Of a stretch of DNA of 11,633 nt, positions 1 through 5,774 are shown in pieces. The notes beneath the pieces are model-generated. The model was not told the origin of the DNA, did no database searches, and was given only the letters and a program-made list of their open reading frames with translations. The stretch lies in the NCBI GenBank assembly GCA_029243925.1, contig JAQWRC010000071.1, positions 1 to 11,633 of the forward strand. The letters run 5' to 3'. The translations under genes were made by a program, and so were the position numbers. Numbering within the stretch: the first letter of the stretch is position 1; each line of letters opens with the position of its first letter. This DNA is from Phycisphaerales bacterium (lineage in GTDB: Bacteria; Planctomycetota; Phycisphaerae; Phycisphaerales; SM1A02).

Positions 1-1752
1 CTGCTGGCAGCCGGTGAATACGCCGTGCCTGCACTGGTTCGGGAAATGACCACCGGTGAGAATGAAGAACGGCGTTGGGCTTCAGCCCAGTTGCTCCGCG
101 AGATTGGTCGCGAAGCAGTCACGCCACTGACAGTCGCCTTGCCGAATGTCGCGCCTGAGCATCAGCGTCGCATCAGTCAGATCCTTGGTGCCAGCGGGTA
201 CAACCACGCGGGTCCGGCTCTGCTTGAACTTTCCCTTGATGAATCTGCTCCGGCATTTGTGCGTGAATCAGCTGGCAAGGCGTATCGTCAACTTGGCGGC
301 AACCCAGCACTTGATCAGCCCGGAACGCTGCATGTCATTCTTGGCCGCCAGTACTTTGACAATGCCGAGCATCTCTTTGCATCTCCATGGGATTCGACCC
401 ACAACATCTGGGGCTGGGATGATTTCGCTGGTCTGACCACCACCGCGGTACCGGCGGATGCCTTCGGACCGATCATGTCCATGCGATGTGCAGCATCAGC
501 CCTGCAGTACGATCCGCGTGATCGTGCAGCGATCTCGCAGTTCATCGCTTCGAACTTGAGGCGGGAGAATGTCATCGACAACATGTCCGGTGATTGGACT
601 GATCCGATCTTCGGCGATCTCGCCTACAGCCCCCAGTTCTATGCGACCGTGCATGGCTCGGGTGCGGGGCAGGACGTACTGGCGATGGCGATCGACAGTC
701 GTGACACACCTCTTGTCCGGGATGCGCTGTCTGCACTGAGTCGCACGACTGGCTCGGGCAACTTGTTCAATGAGTACCTCGATCGGCAGCCATTGCTGGA
801 TGCCATGCAGTACCCGGACCGACGCGTTCAATATGAGACGGCCCTGATTCTTGCCAAGGCATTGCCGCAGTCGCCCTTTGCTGGTGCATACCGCGTAGTG
901 CCGACGCTTGCTTCTGCAGTCCGCACCGGAGGTGATGAGTATGCCGTGGTCATCGCGGATACACCGGAAGACCAGCGGGCCGCAGCCAATCGGCTGGAAG
1001 CGATGGGCTTCAACGTCGTCGGTATGGGTGCATCAGCAGATGAACTGGTTGACCCCGTCAGCCGTGCTGCGGGCATCGATCTGGCTGTGATCAGAACGAC
1101 ATCGATGGAAACGGACAGTACTGATCTGGCCGAACTTCGTCGCAATCCCAAGACGTCCGCTACGCCGGTGATGTTGGTTGTTCAGGCTGGTGACATGCCT
1201 GCCTACAAGAACACCCACCGCGCAGACTCAATGGTCGGCGTATCTCGAGCCGGTATTTCAGAAGATGCCTTTGCTGCCGCGACTGAAGCATTGATGCAGA
1301 AGGGTGCGGGCGGGCGTCTGACCAAGGTCGATGCCGAGATCTATGCAATGGAATCACTTGGCGCACTGCGTGAAATCGCTTTGGCTCGACCAGGTGCCTA
1401 TGCCATCGGTGATGCCGAATCGCCACTGATCGATTCATTGCGAACACGTACCGGAGGCACTCGATTGTTGGTGGCGGAGATTCTTTCGCTCATCGAGAGT
1501 GAGCGGTCGCAGCAGGCTCTGCTTGATGCAGCTTTGGCTGAGGACGTCGGGCCTGATCGTATTCCATTGCTCGACCATTCCGCCGCATCGATCCGCCGCT
1601 ACGGCAATCGTTCGCATCGTCGTCACGTTGAAGAGCTGCGATACCTGATCGACAACTCTTCCGGTGATGTCGCCGATGCGACGGCACGAGTGCATGGTGC
1701 CATGAATCTTCCCCCGGAGGAGTCGACGACGATCATCATCCCCTCTGACTAA
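1..1752 (+). CDS. HEAT-repeat protein with C-terminal degenerate receiver-like domain (5' end outside window)
   Basis: The frame is open from base 1 and the first visible residues (LLAAGEYAVPALVREM) are already HEAT-like, so the true start lies upstream; the GTG at 25 is probably internal. Numbering from base 1 gives 583 visible residues. Residues 1-105 look like two or three HEAT/Armadillo-type helical repeats. A further helical repeat (PLLDAMQYPDRRVQYETALI) lies near 265-285. Residues about 311-433 resemble a response-regulator receiver: a beta strand ending in one acidic residue (VVIAD, D320), an amphipathic helix, a second strand (IDLAVIRTTS) with Arg365 where the phosphoacceptor Asp would be, and a third strand (TPVMLVV). 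The conserved Lys near VGVSRAG (411-418) is also absent. HEAT repeats usually mediate protein binding, so a scaffold or regulatory role is inferred; no enzyme motif is seen. It ends 32 bases before a tRNA gene. HEAT assignment is fairly secure, receiver assignment moderate. Confidence 0.75.
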   Translation: MLAAGEYAVPALVREMTTGENEERRWASAQLLREIGREAVTPLTVALPNVAPEHQRRISQILGASGYNHAGPALLELSLDESAPAFVRESAGKAYRQLGGNPALDQPGTLHVILGRQYFDNAEHLFASPWDSTHNIWGWDDFAGLTTTAVPADAFGPIMSMRCAASALQYDPRDRAAISQFIASNLRRENVIDNMSGDWTDPIFGDLAYSPQFYATVHGSGAGQDVLAMAIDSRDTPLVRDALSALSRTTGSGNLFNEYLDRQPLLDAMQYPDRRVQYETALILAKALPQSPFAGAYRVVPTLASAVRTGGDEYAVVIADTPEDQRAAANRLEAMGFNVVGMGASADELVDPVSRAAGIDLAVIRTTSMETDSTDLAELRRNPKTSATPVMLVVQAGDMPAYKNTHRADSMVGVSRAGISEDAFAAATEALMQKGAGGRLTKVDAEIYAMESLGALREIALARPGAYAIGDAESPLIDSLRTRTGGTRLLVAEILSLIESERSQQALLDAALAEDVGPDRIPLLDHSAASIRRYGNRSHRRHVEELRYLIDNSSGDVADATARVHGAMNLPPEESTTIIIPSD

Positions 1753-1784
1753 GAGGAGTGGATCGGGATCGATGTCAGCTATGT

Positions 1785-1857
1785 GCCGCCCTAGCTCAGT
1801 TGGTAGAGCGGAGCTTTCGTAAAGCTCAGGTCACCGGTTCGAGTCCGGTGGGTGGCT
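1785..1857 (+). tRNA. tRNA-Thr (anticodon CGT)
   Basis: A full cloverleaf can be drawn. The acceptor stem is GCCGCCC (1785-1791) with GGGTGGC (1850-1856), one G-U pair. The D-arm is GCTC/GAGC with loop AGTTGGTA. The anticodon stem is GAGCT/AGCTC with the seven-base loop TTCGTAA, giving anticodon CGT at 1818-1820, which reads the Thr codon ACG. The variable loop is AGGTC, and the T-arm is ACCGG/CCGGT with loop TTCGAGT. G1-C72, C2-G71 and anticodon bases G35 and U36 fit threonine identity. The discriminator base is T1857 and no CCA is encoded, so CCA would be added enzymatically. The tRNA follows the HEAT gene by 32 bases and could be co-transcribed or have its own promoter; none is obvious. 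Confidence 0.96.
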
Positions 1858-1865
1858 TTCCTGAA

Positions 1866-1892
1866 CGACGCCGCGCTTGAGGTGCGGCGTTG
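1866..1892 (+). terminator. Hairpin just downstream of the tRNA, possible terminator or processing signal
   Basis: CGACGCCGC (1866-1874) pairs with GCGGCGTTG (1884-1892), giving nine base pairs (one G-T) around a nine-base loop. It begins nine bases after the tRNA 3' end, a usual place for a terminator. The bases after it (TGCATTGATG) are not a T-run, so it is not a classic intrinsic terminator; it may act with Rho or only protect the 3' end. Confidence 0.45.
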
Positions 1893-1906
1893 TGCATTGA
1901 TGTGAG

Positions 1907-1934
1907 CCGGCCCGACGCAGTGACGTCGGGCCGG
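1907..1934. terminator. Perfect 11-bp GC-rich inverted repeat between convergent genes
   Basis: CCGGCCCGACG (1907-1917) and CGTCGGGCCGG (1924-1934) are perfect reverse complements around the six-base loop CAGTGA. The repeat lies between the + strand tRNA and the end of the - strand protease gene (stop near 1969), where a bidirectional transcription barrier would be expected. Neither strand has a T-run after the stem, so terminator function is inferred from position and stem strength. Confidence 0.5.
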
Positions 1935-1968
1935 GATACATCACGTATGAAATGTACTGATCAGATCA

Positions 1969-4152
1969 TCAAGGGGCTCCGCATCCCCAGTCGGCGATGA
2001 CGGTCAACAGGTCGGTGACATCGTAGATGCCCCAACTGGCGATGACTGCCAGCAAGTCGCTCACGTCGGTCGTGCCGTTGCCGTCATAGTCACCTGTGCA
2101 CTGCACGTTGCAGTCATCATTGATGATGCTCAGCGAGCCCGACGCCTGCCACGTTGTGCCCGTCTCATCCTTGCCTTGGAAGAGAGCTTCGAAGTAGACG
2201 GAAGCATTGGCGCCACGCACGGTCAGTCTGGCAATACGTACGCCATTTACGTCTTCACAGAGTTGGTCACTGTAGGCCTCGCTGTCGCCTTGGCTGTCTT
2301 CAGGAGTGACATACCACGAACCATCCGATGAATCGATGGCGCCGCCAGCTTCAAAGGCGGAGAAATCGATGCCGATGTCCGACATGGCGTTGTCCGTCTG
2401 ATCGGTACGACCGATGGTGACGAAGCTGTCGTAACGGAGATCGGGGAATGCACTGAAGAGGGCAGGGTTGATCGCCTGACTGGTCGCTCCGCCAAAAGTG
2501 TTCTGGTAGAAGCTGCCAGTGGTCGACACCATCTTGTCCTGATTGGCATCGCCAGCGACTGCATCAAGACGACAGTCTGCAGCCAGGTGCACGAAGACAT
2601 CGACCGTCCACGTTGGCTGGGCGTCGTCGACGAGATTGGACCCGACGATGCTGTATGAAAGGCCAGCGAAGGCGTCGTCGCCGCTGCCGCCGCCACAGGG
2701 ATCGCCTGCGCAGTTGCTGCCGTCGCCGAAGTACGTTCCTCCACAATCGGCTTCTGACTGAATCGTGCAGTTGCCGCTGACGCAGCAGGCTCCTGTTGGT
2801 GCTGCACAGGGGTCATTGCTGCAGTCCGTGCCGTCACCAAGGTAGGTGCCATTGCAATCGGATTCGGTGCCAACGGAGCAGCTCGTGCCGGTGCAGCATG
2901 CGCCGGTGGGAGTGCACGGATCACCGCTGCAGTTCGTATCTTCGCCGATAAACGTGCCGCCGCCATCTTCGCAGTTGTCCTGTTCAAGGACGACACATGA
3001 AGTGCCGACGCAACAGGCGCCCGCCGGAATGGAGCAGATCTGAGATCGAACATTCTCAAATGCGGGCAGATCGATGCGGGTGCCATAGTTCAAGCAGCTT
3101 CCACTGCAATGGGTCACGACGCCGATGATTTCACCATTGCGAATGATCGACGATCCGGAGTTGCCGAACGTGATGTCGATGTCATAGAAGATCGATGTCG
3201 AATCAGTTCCACTGATGGGGCCATCATGAAACTGCTGAGTCTGTGATCGTGCGCATTCCTCGTCGACGCCGAATCCATTGACGCTTGCCGTGCCGGAACT
3301 CGGCACCGAACTGGCCAGTGGCATGTAGACGCCGTACCGTTCGTATGGGGTTTGCCCGAGGTTATTGGTGCCCGCCTTCATCGCGCCGTAATCTGCGCCG
3401 ACCCCTCCGTCGAATCCATCAAGGTCGATGACCGGAAACTGATCGGCAATCGGTGGATTGTTGGTCGAACAATTGGAGCTGGAAGCGGGAACATTGAATT
3501 GCAGTGTGTCTGCGCCGTTGAGGCAATGTCCCGCGGTGACGAAGCAGTTTGCCGTGTTGTAGATCGTGCCGGTACATCCAACGGGCATCATTCTGGCGGC
3601 CCAGTCGACACTTGAGGGGACCCGGTCATCATTGCCACAGATGCCACAGCCACCGCGAGAGTGGCCAGCCGCAACCATTTCGACGGCCAAAGCGCCGATC
3701 GTCATTTCATTGTCAAAGGTTGCGGGGGCGGCGATGAGTTGAATTTGAACAGCATCGCCATTGAAGTACGCGCTGCTGTTTCGCCACATGAGCAATCCTG
3801 CCGCGTCGAGTTCCTGCACCTCGCCGTCTTCAAGCGACGTCATTCGGACGCTGCTTGCTCCTTCGAGCGCCACGTCGTCAAAGTAGATTCGGATCCAGGC
3901 TGCTCCGGGAACTACCACGTCGTGATCGAAGACGACGCGGGACGAGCCGGTCGCATTGTGAAGTGGGCCACTGCTCACTCGGTGCTGCTGGAGTTCACCT
4001 ACAGGCCAGTCAAGTGTATGCAGGTCGAGTTCAGCCTGACTGGCTGCACCCAGGGCGCCGGTCGGCGCGGCTTGGGAAAGAGAAATGCAAGCTGGGATGG
4101 ACAGAATCAGTCCGAGAGCCAGTCCGAAAGTGCGAGGGGAATAGCAGGTCAC
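1969..4152 (-). CDS. Secreted trypsin-like serine protease with GACC Cys repeats and dockerin-like C-terminus
   Basis: This 727-residue protein starts at GTG 4152, supported by AAGGAG six bases upstream. A Sec signal peptide is clear (positive N-terminus, hydrophobic core LALGLILSIPA, Ala cleavage region near 30). The S1-type triad is visible: H209 in TAGHC, D254 in GADYGAM, and S332 in FGNSGSS, with a downstream GVVTHCSGSC strand. Residues 378-486 contain three GACC repeats, each with six cysteines. Residues about 490-680 form a beta-rich domain (VTIGRTDQ, GSWYVTPED) that I recall from other planctomycete secreted proteins. The C-terminus (685-727) has one dockerin/EF-hand-like loop, D688-x-D690-x-N692-x-T694 with D699, and a shortened second copy. 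It probably cleaves proteins outside the cytoplasm, with the tail acting in binding, stability or sorting. It is monocistronic as far as visible and convergent with the tRNA. Its substrate is unknown. Confidence 0.88.
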   Translation of the reverse strand: MTCYSPRTFGLALGLILSIPACISLSQAAPTGALGAASQAELDLHTLDWPVGELQQHRVSSGPLHNATGSSRVVFDHDVVVPGAAWIRIYFDDVALEGASSVRMTSLEDGEVQELDAAGLLMWRNSSAYFNGDAVQIQLIAAPATFDNEMTIGALAVEMVAAGHSRGGCGICGNDDRVPSSVDWAARMMPVGCTGTIYNTANCFVTAGHCLNGADTLQFNVPASSSNCSTNNPPIADQFPVIDLDGFDGGVGADYGAMKAGTNNLGQTPYERYGVYMPLASSVPSSGTASVNGFGVDEECARSQTQQFHDGPISGTDSTSIFYDIDITFGNSGSSIIRNGEIIGVVTHCSGSCLNYGTRIDLPAFENVRSQICSIPAGACCVGTSCVVLEQDNCEDGGGTFIGEDTNCSGDPCTPTGACCTGTSCSVGTESDCNGTYLGDGTDCSNDPCAAPTGACCVSGNCTIQSEADCGGTYFGDGSNCAGDPCGGGSGDDAFAGLSYSIVGSNLVDDAQPTWTVDVFVHLAADCRLDAVAGDANQDKMVSTTGSFYQNTFGGATSQAINPALFSAFPDLRYDSFVTIGRTDQTDNAMSDIGIDFSAFEAGGAIDSSDGSWYVTPEDSQGDSEAYSDQLCEDVNGVRIARLTVRGANASVYFEALFQGKDETGTTWQASGSLSIINDDCNVQCTGDYDGNGTTDVSDLLAVIASWGIYDVTDLLTVIADWGCGAP
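2695..3021 (-). repeat. Three tandem Cys-rich GACC protein repeats within the protease gene
   Basis: Codons 378-416, 417-453 and 454-486 encode three diverged copies of about 33-39 residues. Each starts GACC, then has a Cys at the end of GTSC or SGNC, a Cys before GGT or GTY, a G-x-G/E-D-x-x-C segment and a terminal (G/N)DPC. Six Cys per copy gives 18 in total, which suggests disulfide-stabilised modules in an extracytoplasmic protein. Between copies lie short Pro/Thr linkers (TPT, AAPT). Confidence 0.8.
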
Positions 4153-4315
4153 GCCGTGCTCCTTGTGGAGGGGTTCATAATCACGCGATCAACGTCACTT
4201 GAAACCTACATCACGATGGAAGGCGTACAAACACATCCTTGGATGTTCTTGGATTCTTTCATTTCACAATGCATGTGCTGCAGACAGCGCGCATGCAATG
4301 GTCGTGTGCGCGTGA

Positions 4316-4346
4316 ACTACCGGCCGGGGCTTGCCCGGCCGGTAGT
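4316..4346. repeat. Perfect 13-bp inverted repeat (strong hairpin)
   Basis: ACTACCGGCCGGG (4316-4328) and CCCGGCCGGTAGT (4334-4346) are perfect reverse complements with the five-base loop GCTTG. This is the strongest hairpin in the window. No T-run follows on either strand, and no gene ends next to it, so a plain terminator role is not obvious; it could cap a non-coding transcript, be a protein-binding palindrome, or belong to a dispersed palindromic repeat family. Confidence 0.7.
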
Positions 4347-4401
4347 GTTCGCAGCCTGCCTTGGATCCCCGGAAGGCTCGATACGCACACATCGTTGTGC
4401 T

Positions 4402-4496
4402 GCACCAGTCACCCGTATCGCGTGCACGTTGCTACGCGATGCTTCATGTTCGATGTCCAAGGTAGTTGGTTGCGGGACATCGCGAACGACTGGTGC
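4402..4496 (+). ncRNA. Candidate structured RNA with three-way junction
   Basis: Three helices nest cleanly. P1 is GCACCAGTC (4402-4410) with GACTGGTGC (4488-4496), nine pairs. P2 is GTATCGCG (4415-4422) with CGCGATGC (4435-4442), eight pairs with one wobble and a 12-base loop. P3 is CGATGTCC (4451-4458) with GGACATCG (4475-4482), eight pairs and a 16-base loop. An alternative helix, CGCGATG (4435-4441) with CATCGCG (4478-4484), excludes P2 and P3, so a two-state fold is possible. Strand is uncertain because inverted repeats fold on both; + is chosen because the downstream operon is on +. It does not match any RNA family I can recall. Chance pairing in GC-rich DNA has not been excluded. Confidence 0.25.
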
Positions 4497-4605
4497 CTGA
4501 TGCACCATGTTTGTCCGCCGCCCCACGGCCTGATCTGGCCGAGTTGAACGTACGCCTTGGAATGCGTGGGGCAAGTGAAAAATGTGTGATGCGTTCATTT
4601 CAGTA

Positions 4606-4634
4606 TTGATTCAAGTATCCATGGAGTCTTTCAT
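4606..4634 (+). promoter_or_regulatory. Weak candidate promoter for the DUF1573 operon
   Basis: TTGATT (4606-4611) and TTTCAT (4629-4634) are spaced by 17 bases; each matches a sigma-70 box at four of six positions. A transcript starting a few bases later would have a leader of about 29 bases before ATG 4670. The match is poor enough that it could be chance. Confidence 0.2.
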
Positions 4635-4669
4635 GGGCTCGCGTACAGTGGGCCTGTTATGCTGGTGAC

Positions 4670-5749
4670 ATGCGATTCAAGATTACTTTGAACATGCTTC
4701 ATCTTCCGCTGGCTGCACGAGTTGCGGTGATGGTCCTGCTCGCTGGCAGTGCCAATGCAGTGGGGCAGGAGGCCGTGTCGAACGCCTCGATTGATTTCGA
4801 AACCACCACCCATGATTTTGGCCCTGTTTCCGATACGCAGACATACAGGACGACGTTTGCGTTTGGCAACGTGGGTGAAGATGTCCTGGAGATCATCGAT
4901 GTGAAGGCCAGTTGTGGGTGCACGACTCCGGCGCTGCCCAAAAAGAGATTCGTGGCGGGCGAACGTTCCGAGATTGAAGTTCAGTTCAAGCCCAAGGGCG
5001 GCGGGACGCAGTCGAAGAACATCACCATCTACACAAACGATCCGAAGCAGCCCATGGTCATCCTCACCATCGAGGCAGATGTCACGCAGTTTCTTCCGAC
5101 CGAGCCGCGAATCGCGCGGTTCAACAACGTGGCAAAGGGGACCCCCAGTTCGACGGATGTGCAGTTGAAGCCGCGAGACCCCGAGGCTGTTATTGAGCGT
5201 GTGTCGATGAGTGGTTTGGCGGCACGGTGGTTCAAGGCAACGATCGTTCCGAGTGCGGAAGGTGATATCGGTTCATCGCGTCTGGTCAGGATCCAGTTGC
5301 TGCCCGATGCCCCGTGGGGGCAACATTATGCGACGGCGAACATCGTCGTGACCGGGCGTCCTTCGCCGGATACAGAACTGGTGACGCATGCGGCCAGAGT
5401 CACGGTGTCGGCGAAGATCGTTGGCACGTTGCGTAGCAATGCCACGATGTTTCGAGTCAGCACAGTGCTGCCTGGTGAATCATTTACCAAAGTGGTCAAG
5501 CTCGACCGGCCAGATGGCAAGCCATTCCAAGTGCTTTCAACGGTCCTGTCTGGGAGTACTGTCGAGGGCATGACGGTCAAGGCGGTGCCCATCGCCGCGG
5601 AAAATGGTGGCGGATACAGCATCGTACTGGTGGGAACCCCGACTGAATCGGAACAGCGTATCGGGGGAGTTGTGAAGATCTATACGGATGTGCCAGGCGA
5701 AGAGGAGTTGTCGCTTCGCGTAAGTGGAATCGCACGGGCTCGCCCCTGA
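4670..5749 (+). CDS. Exported DUF1573-domain protein
   Basis: This 359-residue protein starts at ATG 4670; no strong Shine-Dalgarno is seen, though the predicted signal peptide supports this start region. The N-terminus has a hydrophobic core (ARVAVMVLLAGSANA) with likely cleavage after ANA at residue 30. Residues about 41-140 match DUF1573: HDFG at 48-51, the NVGEDVLEI strand, SCGCT at 81-85, and a later NITIYTNDP strand. The fold is probably immunoglobulin-like. The C82-G-C84 pair is the family hallmark and may bind metal or form a redox-active thiol pair, but no function is established to my knowledge. Residues 254-358 (after LRSNATMF) look like a second, Cys-free beta-sandwich domain ending in a similar VKIYTDVPG strand. 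It is the first gene of the probable operon, 25 bases before the next gene. Confidence 0.85.
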   Translation: MRFKITLNMLHLPLAARVAVMVLLAGSANAVGQEAVSNASIDFETTTHDFGPVSDTQTYRTTFAFGNVGEDVLEIIDVKASCGCTTPALPKKRFVAGERSEIEVQFKPKGGGTQSKNITIYTNDPKQPMVILTIEADVTQFLPTEPRIARFNNVAKGTPSSTDVQLKPRDPEAVIERVSMSGLAARWFKATIVPSAEGDIGSSRLVRIQLLPDAPWGQHYATANIVVTGRPSPDTELVTHAARVTVSAKIVGTLRSNATMFRVSTVLPGESFTKVVKLDRPDGKPFQVLSTVLSGSTVEGMTVKAVPIAAENGGGYSIVLVGTPTESEQRIGGVVKIYTDVPGEEELSLRVSGIARARP

Positions 5750-5774
5750 GCAGTGGTGCGCCGAGGAGTTCTGA

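Larger units (their letters stand above)
4153..4669. other. Divergent intergenic region, no convincing gene, rich in inverted repeats
   Basis: This 517-base gap separates the - strand protease from the + strand operon, so it must hold both promoters. Short open frames exist (for example 4239-4547 + and 4317-4598 -), but they lack ribosome sites, recognisable domains or protein-like composition. Instead there are several perfect inverted repeats: 4316-4346; 4402-4410 with 4488-4496; 4451-4458 with 4475-4482; and GCCCCACG at 4520-4527 with CGTGGGGC at 4565-4572. The words CCTTGG or CCAAGG recur near 4238, 4360, 4457 and 4555. A structured RNA or a long regulatory leader is possible. Confidence 0.5.

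Noticed and set aside
2695..3021. Possible CRISPR-like or other DNA repeat array (period about 110 bases)
   Set aside because: The copies are diverged at the DNA level and conserved as protein (cysteine spacing), so it is a coding repeat.
2247..3086. 279-residue Ala/Ser/Arg-rich - strand frame inside the protease gene
   Set aside because: It is an alternate-frame shadow of the GACC repeats and beta domain; composition is low complexity and the main frame has catalytic motifs and a signal peptide.
3661..4500. 279-residue + strand frame opposite the protease N-terminus
   Set aside because: Antisense to the signal peptide and protease domain, no domain resemblance, runs into the intergenic region.
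4239..4547. 102-residue + strand open frame in the intergenic region
   Set aside because: No ribosome site, no domain resemblance, odd composition rich in Cys, His and Trp, and it overlaps the inverted repeats that better explain the region.
4390..4572. Known housekeeping RNAs (SRP RNA, 6S, tmRNA, RNase P RNA)
   Set aside because: None of the hallmark segments I know, such as the SRP GGAAGCA loop or RNase P core motifs, are present.
4317..4598. 93-residue - strand open frame
   Set aside because: No recognisable motif and it covers the same palindromes; likely a chance frame.
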